From positions 1 to 15,067 of the forward strand of contig JBBDSC010000232.1 of NCBI GenBank assembly GCA_040905145.1: a stretch of 15,067 nucleotides of DNA, read 5' to 3'. A program made the translations under genes and the position numbers. The notes beneath the pieces were generated by a model. The model saw only the letters and a program-made list of their open reading frames with translations. It had not been told where the DNA came from and did not search any database. Below, piece by piece: positions 7,506 to 15,067 of this stretch; the stretch's first letter is position 1, and each line of letters begins with the position of its first letter. The stretch comes from DATGMS01 sp040905145 (lineage in GTDB: Bacteria > Bacteroidota > Bacteroidia > Cytophagales > Cyclobacteriaceae).

Positions 7506-9023
7506 TTATCGGTGTTCTTCTCTCAATAGGTCATTAATGGTTTTTACGGGATTAAAAGTTATCAAAGGCACTTCCACAAAGATGGAATTCCAATCGGACA
7601 TGGACCCGTTCCAGAGGCCGGGTAGTTCCTGTGCTTTTAAGGCTTTGCCGTTTTTGGATTTTTGGGTGTTGAACCCGGTCTGGGGATCCCGGTATCTTAG
7701 GAGGTCAAATTTGTTTCCCTTATAATCCTTGATTCCGCAGACCAGGTCGGTGGGGTTAAAATGGGTGGAGGCTTTGAACAATCTGTTTTGGGTTTCATCC
7801 TCAAGGTTGAGTTGGGCGGTTTCCGCAATTTGCAATGAAACGGTTCCATCTTCACCCACAACCCAGAAGGGACCACCACCCGGTTCTCCGGTATTTTCCA
7901 CCATTCCACATACGCGGATGGGTCGGTTCAATTTTTTTTGAAGATAGCCTGTTTTTTCCTCTAATGAATAGGAGGCATAATCTTTTGGATACTTTGCCCC
8001 CAAATCATTCTCAAAGACTTTTTCCGCCCTGGCTATACTGGTTTTGTCTACCGTAGCTTCCAATTGATGAAGGGCATCAAATACCTTTTCCTGAACGGCT
8101 AACAAAACCCCTCCTATGGCTTTTTTATAGGTTATTGTGGTTTTTTTTAAACGGTCAGGAACCACATTGTCGATATTTTTGATAAAAACAATATCTGCAT
8201 TGATCTCATTGAGGTTTTCCAATAGCGCCCCATGACCCGCAGGCCTGAAAAGGATCTCTCCATTGTCCTCCAAAAAGGGGGTATTGTCCAGGTTGACTGC
8301 GATGGTATCCGTGGACTTTTTTTGTTGGGAATAGCTTACCTGAAATTTTGCCGCATATTTCTCTTCCAGGGCAGGCTTGATTTCCTCCACATGCTTTTCG
8401 AACTTCTCCTGGTGTTCCGGAGAAACCGTAAAATGCAGGCGCACGGTATTGTCCTTGCCCATTCCATACTGTGCCCCCTCCACAAAATGCTCATTGGCCG
8501 GGGTCCTGTTTTCATTACTGTACCGGTGAAATTTGAGCAGGCCTTTGGGCAGGTCCCCATAGCCAAGGCCTTCTTCCCCAAAAAATTGCTGTAGGATAAG
8601 TTTATGGTTTTTTTGCTCCAAGGCTTCATCGATGCTGCCCCCTGCATTTTTTAGGCTTTGATCAAGATCTTCGTAAAAGGCAAAGGAGGAAAGATTGTCC
8701 ATAAAATGTTGGGTGAAGGGACTTTCACTGAGGTCATCATTTTCCGATTCCAGGTAAGCATAAAGGTCTTTGAACATGCGGCTGGCCGCTCCACTGGCGG
8801 GCACAAACTTCACGATTTCCATAACGGCGGCACCTTGTTCGTAGGTGGATATAAAATGTTGCAGCTCCTCCCCGGAAAGTTCCTTTATGCCATCCCCGAT
8901 AGCGGCCGGTGCCTGGATATTTAAAAAGGGGAAGTTGTTTTCAAAATTTCGGATTTGTTCTTCCACTTTTTCCAGGGGCATTCCTTGCTGAAGTATTTGT
9001 TGTTTTTGTTCTTCTGTGATCAT
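7506..9023 (-). CDS. DUF4301 family protein, nucleotidyltransferase-like
   Basis: This 505-residue cytosolic protein belongs to DUF4301, common in Bacteroidota and without an assigned reaction. Two stretches stand out: KFVPASGAASRMFK at 72-85, which resembles the G-rich nucleotide-binding loop of sugar-nucleotide pyrophosphorylases, and FRPAGHGALLENLN at 259-272 followed by FIKNIDNVVP at 280-289, which resembles the sugar-binding and metal-aspartate region of UDP-sugar pyrophosphorylases. A third conserved-looking run is RVCGMVENTGEPGGGPFWV in the C-terminal half. I infer a nucleotidyltransferase-type fold, not a proven activity. There is no signal peptide. The start at 9023 gives a plausible family N-terminus (MITEEQKQQILQQGMPLEKV). 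The gene is divergent from the TonB receptor operon and shares the 389-nt gap with it. Confidence 0.85.
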   Translation of the reverse strand: MITEEQKQQILQQGMPLEKVEEQIRNFENNFPFLNIQAPAAIGDGIKELSGEELQHFISTYEQGAAVMEIVKFVPASGAASRMFKDLYAYLESENDDLSESPFTQHFMDNLSSFAFYEDLDQSLKNAGGSIDEALEQKNHKLILQQFFGEEGLGYGDLPKGLLKFHRYSNENRTPANEHFVEGAQYGMGKDNTVRLHFTVSPEHQEKFEKHVEEIKPALEEKYAAKFQVSYSQQKKSTDTIAVNLDNTPFLEDNGEILFRPAGHGALLENLNEINADIVFIKNIDNVVPDRLKKTTITYKKAIGGVLLAVQEKVFDALHQLEATVDKTSIARAEKVFENDLGAKYPKDYASYSLEEKTGYLQKKLNRPIRVCGMVENTGEPGGGPFWVVGEDGTVSLQIAETAQLNLEDETQNRLFKASTHFNPTDLVCGIKDYKGNKFDLLRYRDPQTGFNTQKSKNGKALKAQELPGLWNGSMSDWNSIFVEVPLITFNPVKTINDLLREEHR

Positions 9024-9069
9024 GTGAGGGTAAATTTATTTCGTCCTATTATTTAGTGTACCTGTGCCT

Positions 9070-9235
9070 TGGCTTGCGATTTTTTTCCTCGCCAAGCCGC
9101 TAAGTCGCCAAGTTAAACTATAAATTGTTGGCTTGGGTTAATTTTTTATTTTCCGTCCTGCTCTTAGCGTCCTTGCGTCTTTGCGTGAGATTTTTTCCCC
9201 CGCCAAGCCATGAAGTTAAATTATAAGTTGTTCAA
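9070..9235. repeat. CCAAGCCGCTAAG / TTAGCGTCCTTGCG dispersed repeat
   Basis: Two related copies lie about 105 nt apart: 9076-9130 (GCGATTTTTTTCCTCGCCAA then GTTAAACTATAAATTGTT) and about 9184-9232 (GAGATTTTTTCCCCCGCCAA then GTTAAATTATAAGTTGTT). The second lacks about 9 nt near CTAAGTCGCC. Between them CTCTTAGCGTCCTTGCGTCTTTGCG (9161-9185) is related in reverse complement to CGCCAAGCCGCTAAGTCGCC (9090-9109). Repeats with these words are frequent in intergenic regions of this phylum, as I recall. It occupies much of the divergent gap 9024-9412, where no gene was found. Confidence 0.5.
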
Positions 9236-9351
9236 AATAGGGAGTTGTCATAAAAGAAACAAATTAGTTATAAAAAAACCAGCGGTTCCGATGATACTAA
9301 ACCGAATGTTCCTCTTTAATTCTACGGAAGAATTTTTCAGAATAAAAAACA

Positions 9352-9399
9352 ATGCCACAAAGTTGCATTATATGTTTATGAAATGCAACTTTGTGGCAT
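9352..9399. promoter_or_regulatory. Twin operator-like dyads upstream of the TonB receptor operon
   Basis: ATGCCACAAAGTTGCATT (9352-9369) and AATGCAACTTTGTGGCAT (9382-9399) are perfect 18-nt inverted repeats separated by 12 nt. Each arm is also an internal dyad of its own (ATGCMAC-N3-GTTGCAT type, six of seven pairs matching), centred at 9360 and 9391. The centres are 31 bp apart, about three helical turns, so two protein dimers would sit on one DNA face. A 7-3-7 dyad fits the size of Fur/Zur-type sites, but the regulator is inferred. The 12-nt spacer holds TATGTTTA (9371-9378), one base off the Bacteroidota -7 consensus TAnnTTTG, without a matching -33 element. As RNA the same sequence would fold into an 18-bp hairpin. 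Confidence 0.6.
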
Positions 9400-9412
9400 A
9401 AAAATACCTGCT

Positions 9413-11632
9413 ATGAAAATATTCTCCAAATCCCTGTTTACACTATTTATCCTCAGCTATTTATCCTCCGCCAATGCACAAAATCAACAAAACGAAGGTC
9501 CAGTCCCTATTGATTCTTTGACTGACCGACAATTGGAAGAGGTAATCATAACTGCCGGCCGCATACCGCAGATGATCAATGATATTCCCCAAAAGACGGA
9601 AGTGGTTACCTTATCGGACATCCGTTCTACCCCTGCCTTGGAAGTGACCGATATTCTAAAGAAGAACACCTCATTGAATGTTATCCAATATCCGGGTCTG
9701 GTATCGGGAGTTGGGATCAGGGGATTCAGGCCACAATTTTCAGGACTTAACCAACGGACGCTGTTACTGGTCAATGGCCGTCCGGCCGGTACGACTAGCC
9801 TGGGATTTTTAGATGTCATGAATATTGACAGAATAGAGGTTTTGAAGAGGCCGGCCTCAGCATTATACGGATCAGGTGCCATGGGCGGCGTTGTCAATAT
9901 CATTACGCCTACATCCACCGGACCTGTTGAAGGTTTGTTCAACCTTAACTATGGTTCCTACCATACCTTTCAGACAAACGCCAGGGTAGGTGGTGAAATC
10001 AATGGAAAGTTTGATTTTGACCTGTCTGCCGGTGTATTTAACCGAAACGCTGATTTTAAATTAGGATCGGGAAATCTCATTAGAAATCTATTGGGGGCTG
10101 ATCAGTTAAGAAACGTCTATTCCGATGGACTAGACACACTTACCTTGGAAAAAACAGGCGATGGTGAAACCAGGCCCAACACGCAATACGGTTATTATAC
10201 CCTATCCTCCCGGATCGGATATAAAATCGATTCCACCTGGAGAGTGGATCTGAGCGGAAGCAGTTTTATAGCCAATCATGTTGAATCCCCAGGGGATATT
10301 TTTTCGGGCGAAGCCGGTGAGGGCCTTAAAGGGGTAAAAAGGTACAGTGCGGACATTTCCATTCAAGGGAAATACAAAAACCATGAATTGTTGGCCCGCG
10401 CCTACCTTTCTACTGAAAAAACCAATTCAATGGCCATCCGGGACTCCAAAGGCAATGTAATCGATCCCAGTTACCTGGCAAGAAAAACCAACTATGAATG
10501 GCAAGGGGTACAAATCCGGGATGCCATTACCATTGCACAGCATAAAATCATCGTAGGCTACGATTATGAAAACGCCAAGCGGACCATTGTTAACTACAAT
10601 CTTCCCCAAGGTGCGCATCAAAACGAAACCACCACCACCCCTAATTCCTCCTTATCCGGACACGGCTTCTATGGACAGGGCCAATTAAATTTCCTGCAGT
10701 CAAGGCTAATAATAAATCCCGGTATCCGGTTGGATCTACGCCAGTTCAGTATATTAAAGACCCCTTCGTACAGCCGCACCCTTATTACGGGAACAAAGAA
10801 CAACACCATTGTCAGCCCAAGTCTTGCCGGCCAATATTACCTGCATCCCAACCTTTCATTGCATGCCAGTGCCGGAAGGGCATTTGTTACGCCGGATGCT
10901 GCAAATGTGGCCGGATATGTCATCATAGGCAAAGGCACAGGCCAAATTTCCGTTAGCAGGGGAAATCCCGAACTGAAAAACGAAAACAGTTTATCGCAGG
11001 ATGTAGGCCTCCGCTTTGCAAATAGCCAGCATGGCCTCAGTGCTGATATCACCTATTTCAATACCCGCGTATACGACCGGATAGCCAATATATCCCAAAA
11101 ACCCAATCAACAGGAAATCATTGATGGCGATACACTGATGTCAGAAACCACCTACTTCAATTCAGATAAAAGCAAAATAAACGGGCTTGAGCTGTTGGTA
11201 ACTTATGATTTCGGTTCCCTGCACAGCTACGCTTATTCTTTGCGGGTATTCGTAAACCTTACCTATTATCTGAATGCGGAAGATTTAAAAAAGACCGATA
11301 ATGATAGTTATGAAGATGTTGCTATTCCCAATATCGCAAAAGCCAACCTCAATTATGGTGTCGAATACAACAACTTCAAAAACATCAGTGCACGGTTAAG
11401 CGGCCGCTATACAGGTAACCGGTGGGATACTGATTTTACCAATCCCCTGCGGCCACGTGTGTACTATCCTGAATTTATGGTTTTCGATACTTCCATTGGT
11501 TACACATTCAAGAGACAACACCAAATCACCTTGATGGTTGAAAACCTCACCGATGAAAATTACTACGAAAAAAGAGGATATAATATGCCGGGCCGAAATT
11601 TCAGAATACGTTATACCTATTCATTCAATTAA
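9413..11632 (+). CDS. TonB-dependent outer-membrane receptor (HmuR/BtuB-like)
   Basis: This 739-residue receptor should import a scarce ligand across the outer membrane. After a signal peptide (MKIFSKSLFTLFILSYLSSA, then NAQ) comes a TonB-box-like LEEVIITAGR, a plug domain with TLLLVNGRPAG, IDRIEVLKRPASALYGSGAM and GGVVNIITP, and a 22-strand-type barrel ending in NLTDENYYEKRGYNMPGRNF and a terminal aromatic strand (YTYSFN). A GRAFVTPD ... RGNPELKNENS segment recalls the FRAP/NPNL region of heme receptors, but NPxL-type runs occur in other TonB receptors too. The start at 9413 begins the signal peptide; the in-frame ATG at 9383 lies inside the right operator arm and is unlikely. It leads an operon with ExbB-like, DUF2149 and CobN-family genes, which favours a metalloporphyrin or metal-chelate ligand. 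Confidence 0.93.
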   Translation: MKIFSKSLFTLFILSYLSSANAQNQQNEGPVPIDSLTDRQLEEVIITAGRIPQMINDIPQKTEVVTLSDIRSTPALEVTDILKKNTSLNVIQYPGLVSGVGIRGFRPQFSGLNQRTLLLVNGRPAGTTSLGFLDVMNIDRIEVLKRPASALYGSGAMGGVVNIITPTSTGPVEGLFNLNYGSYHTFQTNARVGGEINGKFDFDLSAGVFNRNADFKLGSGNLIRNLLGADQLRNVYSDGLDTLTLEKTGDGETRPNTQYGYYTLSSRIGYKIDSTWRVDLSGSSFIANHVESPGDIFSGEAGEGLKGVKRYSADISIQGKYKNHELLARAYLSTEKTNSMAIRDSKGNVIDPSYLARKTNYEWQGVQIRDAITIAQHKIIVGYDYENAKRTIVNYNLPQGAHQNETTTTPNSSLSGHGFYGQGQLNFLQSRLIINPGIRLDLRQFSILKTPSYSRTLITGTKNNTIVSPSLAGQYYLHPNLSLHASAGRAFVTPDAANVAGYVIIGKGTGQISVSRGNPELKNENSLSQDVGLRFANSQHGLSADITYFNTRVYDRIANISQKPNQQEIIDGDTLMSETTYFNSDKSKINGLELLVTYDFGSLHSYAYSLRVFVNLTYYLNAEDLKKTDNDSYEDVAIPNIAKANLNYGVEYNNFKNISARLSGRYTGNRWDTDFTNPLRPRVYYPEFMVFDTSIGYTFKRQHQITLMVENLTDENYYEKRGYNMPGRNFRIRYTYSFN

Positions 11633-11656
11633 GCAACCTACAATCATCATTTACCT

Positions 11657-12241
11657 ATGCAGACCTTTCAATTTTTGGAAAACGCTTTGTTCCTATTATC
11701 CAAAATATTCTTTTATCCCGTTGTGATTTTTCTTTTTGCTCTCTTGGCCTATACTTTTTTTTCAATGGGTGCCTTTTTAAAGGAAGCCTATTTAAGATGG
11801 AAAAACCCCGATCATTATGTCGGCCCCTTTTTAACCGCATTACACAAAACCCCAACCTATACCCTGATAGATCGGTATGAGGTCTACCTAAACGATGTTT
11901 TATCTGATTCCAGGAAGAGAAACAACCAAAAAATCCAGGCAGCGCGCTATTGTGTCAAGATGGGCCCCACCCTGGGCCTGATAGGCACTTTGGCACCTAT
12001 GGCCACGGCTTTGAGCGGATTGGCCACAGGTAATTTGGATTTGCTTTCCGGAAAGATGATCTCCGCATTTTCCACCACTATCCTGGGTTTAATGGTTGGT
12101 GGGATCGCCTACACATTGGCTCATATCCGCATAAAATGGCAATATAAGGATGGCCTGATATTGAGCAAAGCTGCCGACCAGAAATTTTATGATTACAAAG
12201 AAACACTGGATAATGAAAAAGATAAAGAAATTCGAATATGA
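11657..12241 (+). CDS. MotA/TolQ/ExbB proton-channel family protein
   Basis: This 194-residue inner-membrane protein looks like a compact ExbB/TolQ homologue that turns proton flow into work for the receptor or the CobN-like protein. Helix 1 is at about 17-40 (YPVVIFLFALLAYTFFSMG). The family core GPTLGLIGTLAPMATALSGL at 103-122 forms helix 2, and AFSTTILGLMVGGIAYTLA at 137-155 forms helix 3. A charged cytosolic loop lies between helices 1 and 2, and the tail is charged. It begins 24 nt after the receptor stop and overlaps the next gene by 29 nt, so the genes are very likely co-transcribed. It corresponds to the position and type of HmuU in Bacteroidota heme loci (recalled). Whether it pairs only with the DUF2149 protein or also with a general TonB is unknown. 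Confidence 0.85.
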   Translation: MQTFQFLENALFLLSKIFFYPVVIFLFALLAYTFFSMGAFLKEAYLRWKNPDHYVGPFLTALHKTPTYTLIDRYEVYLNDVLSDSRKRNNQKIQAARYCVKMGPTLGLIGTLAPMATALSGLATGNLDLLSGKMISAFSTTILGLMVGGIAYTLAHIRIKWQYKDGLILSKAADQKFYDYKETLDNEKDKEIRI

Positions 12242-12569
12242 CATTGATCCATTACATGATGAGGATCCTATTTCGGGGGTTGCCCAATTGTTTGATGTCA
12301 GTATAGCTTTTATCGTTGCCGTTATTGCTGCCCTATTTGCCATGATGTCTTCTTCGGAAATATTGAGCAAGGACAGCGAATGGACATTAACCCGGAAAAC
12401 AAGGGATGGGAATATCGAAATCGTTGAAAAGAAGGAAAATGAAATCGTAACAAAAAAAGTTTCCGGAAAAAACATGAGCGGTAACGGAAGGAGGCTTGGC
12501 ACCGCTTACGAACTGGAAAACGGTGAAATTATTTATGTGCCCGATGATGGGGCCAACCCGAAAGATTAA
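12213..12569 (+). CDS. DUF2149 protein, ExbD-like partner
   Basis: This is a 118-residue single-span membrane protein. The short charged cytosolic N-terminus is followed by DPISGVAQLFDVSIAFIVAV, with one helix at about 29-46 and a hydrophilic, probably periplasmic, C-terminal domain containing two KK/EKKE-rich stretches and a final ELENGEIIYVPDDG. The FDV at 27-29, just at the start of the helix, parallels the IDV of ExbD, whose aspartate is needed for proton coupling; Asp28 is the candidate residue. DUF2149 proteins are known beside MotA/TolQ/ExbB and CobN-type genes (HmuV in heme loci, and in archaeal clusters). The start at 12213 is preferred over the in-frame ATG at 12189, which adds eight residues unlike the family; either overlaps the ExbB-like gene. 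It ends 4 nt before the CobN-like gene. Confidence 0.8.
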   Translation: MKKIKKFEYDIDPLHDEDPISGVAQLFDVSIAFIVAVIAALFAMMSSSEILSKDSEWTLTRKTRDGNIEIVEKKENEIVTKKVSGKNMSGNGRRLGTAYELENGEIIYVPDDGANPKD

Positions 12570-12573
12570 ACAG

Positions 12574-15067
12574 ATGAAAAAAATAGTTTTCGCCATCCTT
12601 TTAGGGATTACCGCATCTTGCTCCCATTTGGATAAAAAACCAAAAGTAGCCTTTGTTTCAACCCACATTGATTATGCGTCCTATGAATTTCAGGAGGCAG
12701 CCAATAGCCTCAAGAAGGAGCTAACCGTTCACGCGTTTAGTCCTTCGACCGAGGGAGAGCTCCCACCCTTCAACGTAAAAGATCTTGCTTCCTATGACCT
12801 TGTGTTATTTGAAGGCTTGGGCGCCCGGATTTCCCTGCTTCAACCCCAGATTGATTCCATAAAAAAGCTTACCCGGGTAGGTTTTATCCGAATGGACCAA
12901 GCTGAGGGAAACCTTAAAAAAGACATTCAGAAAACAATGGATTCCTACTGGGAAAATGGAAACATAGAAAATTACAAAGGCTTGTTTTCCTTTTTGGCAA
13001 AGGAGTTGTTTGGCCTCAACATGCCGGTACCCAAACCCATTGTTTTTCCTCCCTACGGGTACTATCACCCTGACCACGAAGGCCTTTCCCCTTCTTTGGG
13101 AACGTATTTATCGTGGTATGAAAGCCGGAAAACCGCCCATCAGGTTAAAGATGCGTCTACCATCGGACTTATTTATTACCAAAGCAATTATGTAAAAAAA
13201 GACATGCAGGCAGTAGATGCATTGATCCGCAATATAGAGAGCAAAGGGCATAGGGTTGTCCCCCTTTTGGGCAAGGGTTCCTTTCAGGTAGATTCTTTCT
13301 TCCTGAAAGATCAGCAGCCTGTGGTAGATGTCATTATCTACGGGGGCATGTTTCTTGATTTCAGAAACCCCGAAAGGGGGATTGCTTCTGCAAAAAAACT
13401 GAATGTCCCCATTCTGGGGGGAATTATCAATTCTTATAAAAATATAGAGGCTTGGGAAAATGATATTGGTGGCCTTGCCCCTGAAATGACCGATCGCTTT
13501 TACTTTACAGAGAAAGATGGCGTATTTGAGCCCATTGTTATCGGCGGAACCGCCACCTCATCCAACGGACAAAAAAAATCAACACCCATATCTTATCAAA
13601 TCGACTGGCGTGTAGACAGGGCCCTGGCCTGGGCAAAATTGAGAAAAACAGATAATGCGGATAAAAAGATACTGGTCACCTACTATAATGAAGGCGGTGG
13701 CAAAGCCAACATCGGGGCCGACCCGGATGCCTATTTAAATGCCCCTGCCAGTCTAAGCAATCTTTTGAAAGCATGGAAACAAGAGGGTTATTCAACGGGC
13801 GATAAACCGCTGCCATCAGGAGAACAGCTGACCCGGCAAATGGTGGAATACGGATCCAACGTAAAAACCTGGAGCAGCCAGGAATTGGAAAAACGAAAAA
13901 GAGGTGCCCGATTGATCCGGATACCCAAGGAAAAATATTTATCCTGGTTTAACGATTACCCCAAAGAGCAACAGCTTGAGGTAATCAGGAAATGGGGAAC
14001 CCCTCCCGGACGGCTGATGGTCCAGACCGATTCTACCGGAAAGGAATCAATCGTTATCCCACTATTGGAATTTGGAAACATCGTCTTTGCCCCACATCCC
14101 AGCTGGGGATTGCATAACGATCCGGAACTGATTTATGCCAATGATCCTTTACCCCCCAACCATGCCTATATCGCATTTTTTGAATGGATGAAAAGGGAGT
14201 TTAAGCCGCATGCCTACTTTAGCCTGTTCACCCAGTTATCCTTGATGCCGGGCAAACTGGAAGGCCCATCTGCCAACGATTGGGTTGGAAAGCTGATTGG
14301 TTCCGTTCCCCATATCAATGCAGCACCGCTCATTGCAGGTGCTTCGGTGGGGAATAAACGCCGGGCCAATGCGTTGACCATAGGGCATACCACGGACATT
14401 GCCTTGGCTGGAATAAGCGATTCCCTGAAAATGGTATTAAGGCATATAGAAGATTGGAAAACAGCAACCAATCCGGCGGTAAGGGGAAAGTTGGCCGATA
14501 AAATATTACAAGCCGCTCAGGCAGAAGGCTTAAATGCCGTGCTCAACAAAAACGCTGAAAAACCAATACCGATCTATTTTAATGAATTAGAAAGGTACAT
14601 AATCGATATTTCCCTCCAAAAAGTTCCGCAGGGATCACATGTATTGGGAGAGGCACCATCCGGGACAAAGAGGGAATCCATGATTGAGGCTATGTTGGGA
14701 AGCGACTTTACAGGAGAAGAAAGAAAACAAAAAGCGTTGGAGTATGACTCCCTGTTAAACCTGGCCCCCATGGAAATTGAGGGATTGATGAAAGCCTTCC
14801 GGGGGGAATATGTAGAAAGCGGCCCCTCGGGCGACCCGGTTCGCAGTCCGGAATCTTTACCCGCAGGAAGAAACCCCCATCCTTCCAATGAAAAAAACAT
14901 ACCTACCCGGGAAGCGTGGGAAATAGGAAAAAAAATGGCCGACCAGCTGCTTGTGCAGCATGAAAAGAAACATGGGCCGGGATCTTTCCCGAAGAAAGTC
15001 GCATTTGTGCTATGGTCTTCAGAAATCACCCACTCTCAAGGTGTACTGGAAGCTGAAATTCTTTATT
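12574..15067 (+). CDS. CobN/HmuS-family chelatase-like lipoprotein (partial, runs off window)
   Basis: The frame is open from the ATG at 12574 to the window edge, 831 codons so far; CobN-family proteins usually have about 1,200-1,450, so the C-terminal third is missing. The N-terminus MKKIVFAILLGITASCSH is a lipoprotein-type signal with Cys16, so the protein is probably anchored facing the periplasm, unlike cytosolic CobN of cobalamin synthesis. The family fold shows in VAFVSTHIDYASYEF, VTYYNEGGGKANIGADPDAYLN, IVFAPHPSWG, MPGKLEGPSANDWVGKLIGS (558-577) and VGNKRRANAL (592-601). The usual core HxGxHGxLEWLPGK is changed to YFSLFTQLSLMPGK (548-561), and NDPGEG to AGASVG (588-593). Family knowledge and the operon suggest removing or handling the metal of an imported tetrapyrrole, as proposed for HmuS, but the altered core makes the chemistry uncertain. 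Confidence 0.82.
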   Translation, partial: MKKIVFAILLGITASCSHLDKKPKVAFVSTHIDYASYEFQEAANSLKKELTVHAFSPSTEGELPPFNVKDLASYDLVLFEGLGARISLLQPQIDSIKKLTRVGFIRMDQAEGNLKKDIQKTMDSYWENGNIENYKGLFSFLAKELFGLNMPVPKPIVFPPYGYYHPDHEGLSPSLGTYLSWYESRKTAHQVKDASTIGLIYYQSNYVKKDMQAVDALIRNIESKGHRVVPLLGKGSFQVDSFFLKDQQPVVDVIIYGGMFLDFRNPERGIASAKKLNVPILGGIINSYKNIEAWENDIGGLAPEMTDRFYFTEKDGVFEPIVIGGTATSSNGQKKSTPISYQIDWRVDRALAWAKLRKTDNADKKILVTYYNEGGGKANIGADPDAYLNAPASLSNLLKAWKQEGYSTGDKPLPSGEQLTRQMVEYGSNVKTWSSQELEKRKRGARLIRIPKEKYLSWFNDYPKEQQLEVIRKWGTPPGRLMVQTDSTGKESIVIPLLEFGNIVFAPHPSWGLHNDPELIYANDPLPPNHAYIAFFEWMKREFKPHAYFSLFTQLSLMPGKLEGPSANDWVGKLIGSVPHINAAPLIAGASVGNKRRANALTIGHTTDIALAGISDSLKMVLRHIEDWKTATNPAVRGKLADKILQAAQAEGLNAVLNKNAEKPIPIYFNELERYIIDISLQKVPQGSHVLGEAPSGTKRESMIEAMLGSDFTGEERKQKALEYDSLLNLAPMEIEGLMKAFRGEYVESGPSGDPVRSPESLPAGRNPHPSNEKNIPTREAWEIGKKMADQLLVQHEKKHGPGSFPKKVAFVLWSSEITHSQGVLEAEILY

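Noticed and set aside
9352..9399. Palindrome as a factor-independent terminator
   Set aside because: No T-run follows on the upper strand, it lies just before a gene start, and each arm has its own dyad symmetry, which suits protein binding better.
9210..9401. 63-codon open frame before the receptor gene
   Set aside because: It overlaps the dispersed repeat and the operator palindrome, with no ribosome site or recognisable protein feature.
9383..9412. Upstream start of the TonB receptor
   Set aside because: This ATG lies in the right operator arm and would put ten residues before a complete signal peptide that begins at 9413.
12574..15067. Cobaltochelatase CobN of cobalamin synthesis
   Set aside because: The lipoprotein signal places it outside the cytosol, the core motif is altered, and no cobS, cobT or other cobalamin synthesis gene is in the window.

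Overview
The window looks like a chromosomal segment of a Bacteroidota bacterium, probably Cytophagales (Cyclobacteriaceae-like). The basis is the gene content (DUF4301 protein, secreted DUF1080 protein, HmuR/ExbB/DUF2149/CobN-type cluster), AT-rich leaders without clear Shine-Dalgarno sequences, and several families of dispersed short repeats between genes. The genus is inferred. I see no rRNA, tRNA, CRISPR array, transposase or phage gene.

Layout: (1) 1-314, leader with a pyrimidine-rich repeat. (2) 315-1505 (+), glutathione-independent formaldehyde dehydrogenase, which converges through a bidirectional hairpin terminator (1572-1645) on (3) 1751-3673 (-), a fused SAM methyltransferase and D-Ala-D-Ala-ligase-type ATP-grasp protein. 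(4) 3828-4712 (-), CorA-type transporter. (5) 4713-5106, gap with a CACAGAG hairpin repeat and a purine/pyrimidine repeat. (6) 5107-5982 (+), 2,4-dienoyl-CoA reductase-type SDR. (7) 5983-6390, convergent gap filled by a mosaic of small hairpins. (8) 6391-7158 (-), secreted DUF1080 protein. (9) 7159-7505, GTCTCT-type repeat with a perfect 40-nt direct repeat. (10) 7506-9023 (-), DUF4301 protein. (11) 9024-9412, divergent gap with another dispersed repeat and a double operator-like palindrome. (12) 9413 to the window end (+), an operon of TonB-dependent receptor, MotA/TolQ/ExbB protein, DUF2149 protein and a CobN-family lipoprotein cut off by the window edge.

The most interesting part is the last operon. 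It appears to hold its own outer-membrane receptor, a dedicated proton-motive pair (ExbB-like plus a DUF2149 protein carrying an ExbD-like FDV motif), and a large exported chelatase-like protein whose usual CobN/ChlH core motif is strongly altered. This resembles the hmuR/hmuS/hmuU/hmuV part of Bacteroidota heme-acquisition loci, but no hmuY is seen. Two 17-nt dyads upstream, facing each other and 31 bp apart centre to centre, suggest control by a dimeric repressor, perhaps of the Fur/Zur type. The substrate (heme, other metalloporphyrin or metal chelate) cannot be told from sequence alone. The remaining genes are mostly single housekeeping or metabolic genes, with the methyltransferase-ligase fusion the most unusual.
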